Assembly (NCBI GenBank): GCA_029979005.1
Contig: JAPOIJ010000024.1
Location: forward strand, 1-38,905
Direction: 5' to 3'
Origin: Planctomycetota bacterium
GTDB lineage: Bacteria; Planctomycetota; Planctomycetia; Pirellulales; Pirellulaceae
Length of the DNA: 38,905 nt
Shown: positions 16,826 through 24,325 of the stretch, in pieces
Layout: each line of letters begins with the position of its first letter
Numbering within the stretch: position 1 is the stretch's first letter
Made by a program: the position numbers and the translations under genes
The notes under the pieces: model-generated
What the model saw: only the letters and a program-made list of their open reading frames with translations
What the model was told of the DNA's origin: nothing
Databases searched by the model: none

Positions 16826-17524
16826 ATGTCGAATTCCGACTCTGAAAACGTCGATGCTTTACGATTAGTTGACCAATCGATGGAGCCGATCAAACAAATC
16901 ACGGGATTTGCAAAGCATCACCGCGTCCCCACAACTCACAATGCTGGCGACCAAAGATTTGTCGTTGATTTGACTTTCGATGAAATTGATAATGACCTGC
17001 AAGCAACTTTTCGCTCACTTCGACAAGCCTACGGACTGAAAAGAAAAGAAATCCAGGTTCACGGGCCAGACGATGGCATGGGGGTCATCACGACTCCATT
17101 CTTTAATTATGAATATCACGCACGTCAATCAGAAGACGACCCCGGAGTGGTCATTTGGCAGCGTCTGATAACCTCCATTATTGAACCAGCCCGCATTTTT
17201 GCCGGCCCATTCGAAGAAGTCTTTGGTCAGCGATTCAACGAAATGGAAATTTCCATCAATGACGAGCTCGATCTTGAATCCATTGTTGATCACATCGAAG
17301 AATGCGAACCCGCCAACCTCAGCATTGATTACGACAAGGATTTGACCTGGTGCGAAATCGAGCCTGCCGAAAGTGGGATGACCATTGTGATTAAACCTCG
17401 CTCATTGCAAATCGTCAGCCGGAAAGAAATTTCCCCCCAAGATCTGCTCAATGCGTTTTTAAAGGTACAGCAGGATTTCATCGCCACGATGAACCTATCC
17501 GGCATCCCATTCCTTGCCCAATAA
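16826..17524 (+). CDS. Protein of unknown function, 232 residues
   Basis: I do not recognise this protein. It is acidic and soluble, with no signal peptide or membrane segment. A beta strand RFVVDLTFDEID leads into a helix with LRQAYGLKRKEIQVHGPDDG. A mixed middle follows (FFNYEYHARQSEDDPGVVIWQRLIT, then PFEEVFGQRFNEMEISI), and the C-terminal half has SIVDHIEECEP and a final helix LLNAFLKVQQDFIATMNLSG. The pattern suggests two related alpha/beta halves, but I cannot confirm it. It follows the DinB-like gene by 36 bases on the same strand and is probably cotranscribed. It ends 56 bases before the convergent DUF6702 gene. Confidence 0.75.
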   Translation: MSNSDSENVDALRLVDQSMEPIKQITGFAKHHRVPTTHNAGDQRFVVDLTFDEIDNDLQATFRSLRQAYGLKRKEIQVHGPDDGMGVITTPFFNYEYHARQSEDDPGVVIWQRLITSIIEPARIFAGPFEEVFGQRFNEMEISINDELDLESIVDHIEECEPANLSIDYDKDLTWCEIEPAESGMTIVIKPRSLQIVSRKEISPQDLLNAFLKVQQDFIATMNLSGIPFLAQ

Positions 17525-17531
17525 GCTTTAC

Positions 17532-17603
17532 CAAGGACTCGTCAATCGGATCCAACAGGGCCATCCGCCCATAGAGCACCCTATTTACCCGACGAGGTCC
17601 TTG
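17532..17603. repeat. Imperfect inverted repeat between convergent genes
   Basis: CAAGGACTCGTC (17532-17543) is complementary to GACGAGGTCCTTG (17591-17603) apart from one bulged base, with a loop of 47 bases. It spans the gap between the 3' ends of the unknown gene and the DUF6702 gene and reaches into the latter's last codons. There is no T-tract, so it is not a standard terminator. Confidence 0.35.
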
Positions 17604-18177
17604 ATTCAATTCGGCCTGAAACATCAATTGGATGTGAAGCTTGCCCCAGCCGACTGATCACCACTTTAGCGGATTTACCGTATTTGAAATCGACGTGATT
17701 TAGCTGATCCTCATTGAGTTCAAAGAAAACTTGATTCTCAATTTTCCATTGGTGTACCGCTTTGTCGCCGGAAATCTCGAAATAGAGCCATGCCTTCTTC
17801 AAATCGCGCTCGTGACCAACCCACCGCAACGATTTAGCGACGTTTTTAACAGATTTGGATTCATCCTGGCTTTCAGCACGGGTGATCCGAAATTTCTTGG
17901 AAATGTAAGTCTCAAGCAGCTGGTCCAAATCTTCAACCTTATCCAGATCGACACTCTTTCCGGTATCCCCCTTAAGCGCTTTCTCTAGATCCGCTGGCCA
18001 AACACACAGAGCAACTTCAAAGTTGCCGGAGTTTGCATTCCAATTAACTTCCGCATGGCTCACATGATAAGGGTGAGACGCTTGACAGTCAGCAGGCGAT
18101 GAGACAACCGCTGCAACCAAAGCCACACCGAGAAAAAGCCGCTGCCGATTGATTCGCTGGCGTTTCATCTCACTCAT
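17581..18177 (-). CDS. DUF6702 family exported protein
   Basis: From the ATG at 18177 the product has 198 residues: a basic N-terminus (MSEMKRQRINRQR), a hydrophobic signal segment (LFLGVALVAAVVSS) and a mature start at ASHPYHVSHAEVNWN. The HPYHVSxxEVxWN opening, LCVWPADLEKAL, the acidic D-rich turn with LLETYISKKFRI and a late WLYFEI strand match DUF6702, a small beta-sandwich family seen beside M1 metallopeptidases in Bacteroidota and relatives. Here too it directly follows an M1 gene: the ATG at 18177 overlaps the M1 stop by 8 bases (ATGAGTGA), implying translational coupling. The open frame extends upstream into the Lys-rich coding tail of the M1 gene, but that extension is a shadow. Function is unknown. 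Confidence 0.82.
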   Translation of the reverse strand: MSEMKRQRINRQRLFLGVALVAAVVSSPADCQASHPYHVSHAEVNWNANSGNFEVALCVWPADLEKALKGDTGKSVDLDKVEDLDQLLETYISKKFRITRAESQDESKSVKNVAKSLRWVGHERDLKKAWLYFEISGDKAVHQWKIENQVFFELNEDQLNHVDFKYGKSAKVVISRLGQASHPIDVSGRIESRTSSGK

Positions 18178-20689
18178 TACTTTTCCCTTTCTTCCCCGCT
18201 GGTTTCTTGGTGGCTGGTTTCTTGGCTGCCGGTTTCTTGACAGAAGGCTTCTTTTCATCTGATTTTCTTTCACCAGATTTTCCAGCCCCAGCCTTTTTCG
18301 CTTCTTCAGAAACCTGACCAAGCTTCGCGGTTTTTTTACCGGCCTTTTTCCGATTCAAATCGGTTTTCATTGGATTACCGCCACTTCCCCAACGTGAACT
18401 CTTGTAGACATCAAATCGAGACTTCATGATTCGACGCGGAAAATAGTTATTCTCCAATTCAACGTCGGCCGTTTCCAACCGCGGATCGAGTACGAGTGAC
18501 TTAATCGGCTTTTGCGTCATCAGCAACTTCGTAACCTTCAGATTGTCTTTTCTCCAAATCTCAGCCGGAATTCGCACGTGCTGCTTTGTACCGTCTTCGA
18601 ATTCAGCATCAATAATCACGGGCATGACCAATCCGCCAATATTTTCAATCGTGATCAGATAAAAATTTCTTTTCATACCGATCAACTCCCTTTCCTCCTC
18701 GGTGAGCGACTTCATAAAACTCTCATAACTCCTGCGCTCTTCCGGCGTAACGTCCAGAGAATCATAACTGTTATAAAAGTCTTTCAACTCTGGATATCGA
18801 TCCGCTCGTTTCACCAGGTCTTTATTCAATGCTTCTGAATTCGACTCAGGAATCCCGTCCCGTTCTGCCCGACGGATCTTCTTTTCTACTACAGGATTCT
18901 TCGTGTTGATATTTAACTGCCGAACATCGGTGATCGCGAGGTCTACGTGCTCATTCGAATAAAACCAACCTCTCCAGAACCAATCTAAGTCAATTCCTGA
19001 CGCATCCTCCATCGTCCGAAAAAAGTCGGCCGGCATCGGTCGTTTAAACTTCCACCGCTTCGCATATTCTTTGAAAGCATAGTCAAACAGCTCGCGGCCA
19101 AGCACCGTTTCCCGTAATACGTTGAGAGCGGTCGCCGGCTTTGAATAACCATTAGGACCAAACTGAAGAATTGACTCCGAGTTGGTCATGATCGGCACCT
19201 GATTCGGACTTCGCATATAGCCCACAATATCACGAGGCTCTCCTCGGCGTGACGGATACCCTTCTTCCCACTCCTGCTCTGATAGATATTGCAGAAACGT
19301 ATTGATCCCCTCATCCATCCAGGTCCATTGCCGCTCGTCGGTATTCACGATCATTGGAAAATAATTATGCCCCACCTCGTGAATAATCACGGAAATTAAT
19401 CCGTATTTGGTACTCGCCGAGTAGGTTCCATCTTTCTCCGGCCTAGGACCATTGAAACAGATCATGGGATACTCCATTCCACCGACCGGTCCGTTAACCG
19501 AAATCGCAACAGGGTAGGGGTAGTCAAACGTATAACGCGAATAAACTTCTAACGTATGAATAATCGCGTGGGTCGAATACTTGCTCCACAATGGCTCACC
19601 TTCATTTGGATAAAACGACATCGCCATCACTGGATAGTCACCAACGTTGTGCTGCATTGCATCCCAAATGAACTTTCGGGAAGAAGCGAATGCAAAATCA
19701 CGAACTTGATCAGCTTTGAAAATCCAGGTCTTCGTGCCATCCGGCTCACTCGACTCGTTCTTTTTTGCTTCTTCGGGAGTAATAATGAAAATCGGCTTTT
19801 TGGTCGATTTTGCCTGCTCCAGCCTCTCCCGTTGTAATCCTGTAAGAACCTGCTCAGGATTCAAAAGCGTACCTGTAGAAGCAACCACATGATCATTGGG
19901 AGCGGTAATACGGACGACGTAATCCCCCATTTCGAGCGTAAATTCCCCTCGTCCAAGAAATTGCTTATGCTGCCAACCGGTTGTATCCGTGTAGGCACAC
20001 AGACGAGGAAACCATTGAGCGACCTCGTAAATGTAATTCCCATCTTCTTCAAAGAACTCGCAACCACTTCTCCCGCGGAGAATGCGAGAATTATTGATTT
20101 CATAATTCCAATCAACCTGAAACTGAAACGTCTGCCCAGGCTCCAGCACCTGCGGCAGATCAACACGCATCATCGTTTTCACGATCGTATGTTTGAGCTC
20201 CTTTTTTGTGCTCGCATCTTCACACCGAGTGATGTGGAACCCGCCATCAAACACTTCTTTCGCCAACATCGTTTTTAAACTGCCAAATCCTAATCCAGCA
20301 ATGTTGTCTGTCGTCGTTGTCAGATTAGCATCCGAGTTCGGTCGGTGAATGTTGGCGTCGAGCTGTAACCACAGATAGGAAAGACGGTCTTTACTGTTGT
20401 TGGTATAAGTAATGACTTCTTTGCCAAACAATTCTTGCGTTTCATCGTTCAGACGAATGTCAATTTCATAATCAACCTTCTGCTGCCAGTAATCACTGCC
20501 GGGCGCTCCAGACGCAGCACGCTCTCGATTGGGAGTGGGAAGGATCTCCTCCAATTGACGGAACTTATCTTCTTGGCTGAATTTTTGAATCTTTGATTCC
20601 TGGCCATGCAAACCTGGAACGGACAACAACCCGACACAAAACGCCACAAAGAAAGCGAATCCCAAAACGCGAACCGATTGATATCTCAT
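18170..20689 (-). CDS. M1 family zinc metallopeptidase with Lys/Pro-rich C-terminal tail
   Basis: From the ATG at 20689 (AAGG eight bases upstream) the product has 839 residues with a signal peptide (LGFAFFVAFCVGLLSVPGLHGQ). The catalytic module shows GGMEYP in place of the GxMEN exopeptidase loop. It also has a complete HExxH-X18-E zinc site, beginning HEVGHNYFP at about residue 436 and ending in WTWMDEG. M1 enzymes of this type cleave peptides or proteins in the periplasm. The last roughly 60 residues are a low-complexity basic tail with tandem KKPxx units (KKPSV, KKPAA, KKPAT, KKPAG), resembling histone-H1-like tails and unusual for an exported peptidase. A GTG at 20710 is a weaker start. 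It overlaps the DUF6702 gene downstream. Confidence 0.92.
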   Translation of the reverse strand: MRYQSVRVLGFAFFVAFCVGLLSVPGLHGQESKIQKFSQEDKFRQLEEILPTPNRERAASGAPGSDYWQQKVDYEIDIRLNDETQELFGKEVITYTNNSKDRLSYLWLQLDANIHRPNSDANLTTTTDNIAGLGFGSLKTMLAKEVFDGGFHITRCEDASTKKELKHTIVKTMMRVDLPQVLEPGQTFQFQVDWNYEINNSRILRGRSGCEFFEEDGNYIYEVAQWFPRLCAYTDTTGWQHKQFLGRGEFTLEMGDYVVRITAPNDHVVASTGTLLNPEQVLTGLQRERLEQAKSTKKPIFIITPEEAKKNESSEPDGTKTWIFKADQVRDFAFASSRKFIWDAMQHNVGDYPVMAMSFYPNEGEPLWSKYSTHAIIHTLEVYSRYTFDYPYPVAISVNGPVGGMEYPMICFNGPRPEKDGTYSASTKYGLISVIIHEVGHNYFPMIVNTDERQWTWMDEGINTFLQYLSEQEWEEGYPSRRGEPRDIVGYMRSPNQVPIMTNSESILQFGPNGYSKPATALNVLRETVLGRELFDYAFKEYAKRWKFKRPMPADFFRTMEDASGIDLDWFWRGWFYSNEHVDLAITDVRQLNINTKNPVVEKKIRRAERDGIPESNSEALNKDLVKRADRYPELKDFYNSYDSLDVTPEERRSYESFMKSLTEEERELIGMKRNFYLITIENIGGLVMPVIIDAEFEDGTKQHVRIPAEIWRKDNLKVTKLLMTQKPIKSLVLDPRLETADVELENNYFPRRIMKSRFDVYKSSRWGSGGNPMKTDLNRKKAGKKTAKLGQVSEEAKKAGAGKSGERKSDEKKPSVKKPAAKKPATKKPAGKKGKSNE

Positions 20690-20834
20690 TTGAAAACCTT
20701 GACAAATCACAGCAATGAACTCATAGAAAATTAAATCTGATACAAAGACCCTACTATATTACGCTGGACATGCCGCTTAGGGTGTCCCTTATTGCAAATC
20801 GTGGCAGGATTAATCGATAACCGAACGATTTTGA

Positions 20835-20865
20835 GGTTTAGCCCCCAGCCTCTCAATTCTAAACC
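20835..20865. repeat. Small inverted repeat in the gene-free stretch
   Basis: GGTTTAG and CTAAACC form a perfect 7-bp stem with a 17-base loop. There is no T-tract. The role is unknown. Confidence 0.3.
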
Positions 20866-21454
20866 GTGAAAGCGATTACAGATTTGAGTGGTGCCAGACT
20901 CCAAATTACCGCTCCCACTCCCAACCAGTTTCTACTTACTAGTGTAAACTCCGCACTATTTTTGCTTTGGTAATTCCTTCCAAGTTAGCAGCAAAGCCCG
21001 AAAACAACGCCTCCGTCATTCGATTCAATTCGAGTCCGACCAATCGCCCCCATCGCAGAAGACTCTGTTGCTCAAGCCCACCCCAATAACCCGGTAAAAC
21101 GGGGGACTCAAAGAAACCAGTCCACTGAACTGAAATATCGAAAGAGGCCAATGTTTAGCGGGCTATTACTAGTTCAAATGCTCTACTTTCTACCGAATCA
21201 AAAACCGCGTTCCGCCTACGGTGCGATACTCCACGCGCGAACGAGGCTAATCTGCCGTTGACCTGAAGAATTTCAAAAAAAAATTGAATTCATTTTCAAC
21301 ACATACAAGCGGCAGAAACCCCATAAAAAGAATAAAAACACCACCAAAGCGGCTTCAAAGGCACTTTTTCACCCGCTAAACTGGTATTGCCTTCAACCCG
21401 TATCGCTTACCTCTTTTTTTTGATTTGTTTAGGCCGCAAAAACACCCCATCTTG

Positions 21455-21483
21455 TTGACAGACCCTAGAATTCAACATAACTT
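21455..21483 (+). promoter_or_regulatory. Possible promoter of the cysteine-rich gene
   Basis: A perfect TTGACA (21455-21460) is followed after 17 bases by TAACTT, a weak -10 match. It lies about 63 bases before the ATG at 21546. The -35 match is good and the -10 is poor. Confidence 0.3.
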
Positions 21484-21545
21484 TTCAGCTGTTAAATCAA
21501 CCCTTTCACATCGTTTTCGATTCTAAGAGATAGGAGACCCATTTC

Positions 21546-22121
21546 ATGAATCGCGTTATTTGTTCGCTGATCGTATTCAGCCTGTTCTTGGTGGCCAACT
21601 CGGCTGACGCTGCTGGTCCACTTTTTAAGAAGCGCTGTTGCGCTCCTGCACCTTCTTGCTGCACTCCAGCACCAGCAACTTGCTGTGACGCTGATCCTTG
21701 CTGCAAAACTCGCGTTGGCCTCATGGACCGCCTAAAGGCGCGTAAATGCTGCCAGCCTGCACCAGCTCCTTGCTGTGCAGAAGTTGCAGATCCTTGCTGC
21801 AAAACTCGCGTTGGTCTTATGGCTCGCCTAAAAGCACGCAAATGCTGCAAGCCTGATCCTTGCTGCGCTCCAGTAGAAGCTGCTGAGCCAGTTCCAGCCG
21901 AGCCAGTTGCTGAAGTTGCAACTGCTTGCTGCGAAGCTGATCCATGCTGCAAGAAGCGTGTTGGAATCATGGAACGACTTCGCGCACGTAAGTGCTGCAA
22001 GCCAGATCCATGCTGCGAAACTGCTCCTGTTGAGCCAGTCGCAACTGCATGCTGCAAGAAGCGCGTTGGCGTTGTTGCAAAGCTTAAAGCTCGCAAGTGC
22101 TGCAATCCAAACCCTTGCTAA
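21546..22121 (+). CDS. Secreted cysteine-rich tandem-repeat protein
   Basis: The 191-residue product has a signal peptide (1-22, LIVFSLFLVANSADA) and a mature chain with 31 cysteines, 30 of them in 15 CC pairs. Four modules follow the pattern DPCCKxRVGxxxRLKARKCC at residues 50-69, 82-101, 132-151 and 169-186 (the last lacks DP). They are joined by Pro/Ala/Glu/Val linkers that themselves carry CC pairs. The first two modules begin with 26 identical bases (21693-21718 and 21789-21814), indicating recent duplication of a 96-base unit. No known domain is recognised. Likely roles are a disulfide-crosslinked envelope protein or metal binding, both inference. The ATG follows AGGAG in a good position, and a strong terminator follows the stop. 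Confidence 0.85.
   Translation: MNRVICSLIVFSLFLVANSADAAGPLFKKRCCAPAPSCCTPAPATCCDADPCCKTRVGLMDRLKARKCCQPAPAPCCAEVADPCCKTRVGLMARLKARKCCKPDPCCAPVEAAEPVPAEPVAEVATACCEADPCCKKRVGIMERLRARKCCKPDPCCETAPVEPVATACCKKRVGVVAKLKARKCCNPNPC
21693..22108 (+). repeat. Tandem coding repeats of the cysteine-rich protein
   Basis: Four copies of a roughly 54-60-base module coding CCKxRVG...RLKARKCC. Copies one and two are 96 bases apart and nearly identical. Copies three (from 21939) and four (from about 22048) are more diverged and sit on longer linkers. Confidence 0.85.
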
Positions 22122-22148
22122 TTCGCAAGTTTAAAATTGCAAAAAACA

Positions 22149-22180
22149 AGCCGAGCCTGATTTCAGGCTCGGCTTTTTTT
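22149..22180 (+). terminator. Strong intrinsic terminator of the cysteine-rich gene
   Basis: AGCCGAGCCTG (22149-22159) pairs with CAGGCTCGGCT (22164-22174) around a tiny loop, followed by a run of T residues to 22180. It is an 11-bp perfect stem 27 bases after the stop. Confidence 0.95.
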
Positions 22181-22260
22181 GTACCATGAAACTCTCGACG
22201 AAACAGACATTCTTCCGCACCGGATAAAACCCCACCTTTCCTCGATCAGGAAACCATTCA

Positions 22261-23229
22261 ATGGCGCAGCTTGGGCTTGGCATGGCATCTCTCGGCCGAC
22301 CCGGATACATCAATCTTGGGCACGGCCAAGATTTAAAGCACGACTACTCAATCGAATCCGTTCGACGCAATGCATTCAAGGTGCTCGACAAGGCTTGGCA
22401 AGCAGGCATTCGCCACTTCGACGTTGCACGATCTTACGGCCGCGCAGAGGAGTTTGTTTCTCAATGGATTAGCGACAAGTCCATCACCCCGCATAACATA
22501 ACTGTCAGTTCCAAATGGGGCTACACTTACACCGCCGCGTGGAAAGTCCAAACCCCCAAAGGTGTAGCACATGAAGTTAAACGGCACGAACTGCCAGTAC
22601 TTCAAAGACAATACGCCACCTCCCTCAGGCAACTTGGGGAGCACTTAAAAATTTACCAGATTCACTCCGCCACCAGGGAAAGTGGTGTTCTTAAAAACCA
22701 TGCCGTCCTCGATTTCCTTGGGCGAATTCATCAAACCGGAATGTCGATTGGACTGTCAGTCTCGGGACCAACCCAATCCGAAACCATTGAAGAAGCTCTT
22801 ACCATTGAGGTTAATGGTGAACGATTATTCCAATCGGTTCAGGCAACGTGGAATCTGCTTGAACGATCCGCTGAGCCCGCTCTTCAAAAAGCTCACGACC
22901 ATGGACTAAGAGTCATCATCAAAGAGTCAGTAGCCAACGGCAGGCTCACTTCCCGTAACCAATGTCCCAATTTTCATTCAAAGAAAGAACAACTCAGGCA
23001 ACTTGCTCACAACCACCAATCCACCATTGACGCAATCAGTATCGCTGCCGCAATGAACCGTCCGTGGGCAGACGTCGTCCTAAGCGGTGCAACGACCCCC
23101 GCACAAGTCGAATCCAATATTATGGCAAACACGCTTCAGTGGGACGAAAAGCTCGAATGCCAAACTTCCAAATTTGTTGAAACCCCGACTGATTACTGGA
23201 ACTCCCGCGCCCGACTCACTTGGAATTAA
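22261..23229 (+). CDS. Aldo/keto reductase family protein
   Basis: The 322-residue TIM-barrel oxidoreductase has an intact AKR catalytic tetrad: D54 and Y59 in HFDVARSYGRAE, K85 in VSSKWGYTY and H135 in YQIHSAT. Members reduce aldehydes or ketones with NADPH; the substrate is unknown. The N-terminus reads LGLGMASLGRPGYINLGHG, as in the branch lacking long N-terminal loops. Toward the C-terminus it has VIIKESVANGRL and VVLSGATTPAQVESN, the cofactor-binding end. It starts 80 bases after the terminator of the cysteine-rich gene, so it is a separate transcript. Its TAA directly abuts the TAA of the convergent ABC ATPase gene with no intervening base. Confidence 0.9.
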   Translation: MAQLGLGMASLGRPGYINLGHGQDLKHDYSIESVRRNAFKVLDKAWQAGIRHFDVARSYGRAEEFVSQWISDKSITPHNITVSSKWGYTYTAAWKVQTPKGVAHEVKRHELPVLQRQYATSLRQLGEHLKIYQIHSATRESGVLKNHAVLDFLGRIHQTGMSIGLSVSGPTQSETIEEALTIEVNGERLFQSVQATWNLLERSAEPALQKAHDHGLRVIIKESVANGRLTSRNQCPNFHSKKEQLRQLAHNHQSTIDAISIAAAMNRPWADVVLSGATTPAQVESNIMANTLQWDEKLECQTSKFVETPTDYWNSRARLTWN

Positions 23230-24186
23230 TTACGCACTGCCAATGCCCGACGAACCGCCAGACTCCGGCCTGGCGATCTTCACAAAGATGTCATGCAATG
23301 ATGGCTTCACTATCTCAAAGTGCTTGATTGCCCGCAGCGTTGAAAGTCGACTCAACACACCCTGCACACTCTCAGGATGATCCAGCCGAAATCGATGAAA
23401 GCGTCCATCAAAACGGACTTCAGAAATTCCTTCTATCGCCGGCACCGGGGCTTCCCCAAGCTCGTTGGCTCCACCGTCCTCTGGAAACTTATCGACTTGA
23501 AGACGCACTTCATCTGCGGGGTAATCCGCCTGAATCGAACGAAGCGTACCATCGAGCACCTTCTTCCCACGGAAGATCATAAAAATGGTATCGCACATTT
23601 TTTCGGCCATTTCCATGTCATGCGTCGAAAACACAATCGTCGTTCCGTTCTCTCGCAAACTTAGCACGGCTGCTCTTAATGAATCTAGATTAACCGGATC
23701 AAGTCCGCTAAAAGGCTCATCAAGAATCACTAACCGCGGCTTGGCAACAACCGCCGAAATAAACTGAATCTTCTGAGCCATCCCTTTGGACAACGCGTCC
23801 ACCCGTTTATTCGCCCATTCGGAAGCACCGAGGCGATCTAACCAAAAATCTATCTCTGACTGGCAATCATAAAAACCCTTGAGCCTCGCATAGTACTTAA
23901 GAACATTTCGAACCTTCATTCGTTTGTAAAGACCACGCTCTTCCGGCAGATAGCCGAGCCGGTTATCTGCCGTCCTACCTTGCGACTCCCCCAGTACCGT
24001 CACGGATCCCTCGTCCGGCTGAAAGATTCTCAAAATCATCCGTAAGGTTGTTGTTTTACCCGACCCATTCGGTCCAATAAATCCGTAAATTGCACCTTCT
24101 GGAACGGCCAGATCTATCTGGTCAACAGCCGTCTGTTTCCCCAACCGTTTGGTCACTTGATTCAATTCAATTGCATAGTTTGTCAT
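23230..24186 (-). CDS. ABC transporter ATP-binding protein, NatA/YhaQ-like
   Basis: The 318-residue protein has Walker A GPNGSGKT (38-45), a Q-loop region LGYLPEERGLYKRM, the signature LSKGMAQK, Walker B LVILDEPFSGLD and the H-loop STHDMEMAEK. The LSKG signature and the C-terminal extension (about 220-310, DUF4162-like) place it with the NatA/YhaQ ABC-2 type exporters. No permease gene lies next to it in this window: downstream is the convergent aldo/keto reductase and upstream is the potassium channel. The permease must be elsewhere, or the operon is broken here. The start ATG at 24186 is unambiguous by family alignment. Confidence 0.92.
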   Translation of the reverse strand: MTNYAIELNQVTKRLGKQTAVDQIDLAVPEGAIYGFIGPNGSGKTTTLRMILRIFQPDEGSVTVLGESQGRTADNRLGYLPEERGLYKRMKVRNVLKYYARLKGFYDCQSEIDFWLDRLGASEWANKRVDALSKGMAQKIQFISAVVAKPRLVILDEPFSGLDPVNLDSLRAAVLSLRENGTTIVFSTHDMEMAEKMCDTIFMIFRGKKVLDGTLRSIQADYPADEVRLQVDKFPEDGGANELGEAPVPAIEGISEVRFDGRFHRFRLDHPESVQGVLSRLSTLRAIKHFEIVKPSLHDIFVKIARPESGGSSGIGSA

Positions 24187-24325
24187 AAGTTTTGAATCGC
24201 CATTAATACGGAATGACTGAACATCAGCTTAGCGACAGTTTTCCAATGTCCAAATTGTAACGCCCTATTCAAACCCTCAACAGTTGGACACCCGTGTTCG
24301 AGCACCATGCCTCGGCAACGGGCAA

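Larger units (their letters stand above)
20690..21545. other. 856-base gene-free stretch
   Basis: No frame here has both a plausible start and a recognisable product. A 70-codon minus frame (20939-21151) is not convincing. Visible structure is limited to an inverted repeat GGTTTAG (20835-20841) with CTAAACC (20859-20865), and an A/T-rich segment before the cysteine-rich gene containing TTGACA. The stretch probably carries divergent promoters. A small RNA cannot be excluded. Confidence 0.5.

Noticed and set aside
18178..18321. N-terminal extension of the DUF6702 frame
   Set aside because: It lies wholly within the Lys-rich coding tail of the M1 gene; the signal peptide begins at the ATG at 18177 or 18168.
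20939..21151. 70-codon minus-strand open frame in the gene-free stretch
   Set aside because: No ribosome binding site, no motif and no neighbour context; kept only as part of the unexplained stretch.
21165..21200. GTTCAAATgctctac-like stretch reminiscent of a tRNA T-arm
   Set aside because: No matching acceptor, D or anticodon stems could be found around it on either strand.
21506..22105. 199-codon minus-strand frame with repeated Gln/Leu/Arg units
   Set aside because: It is the antisense of the tandem CC-repeat gene; its repeats and openness arise from the repetitive sense codons.
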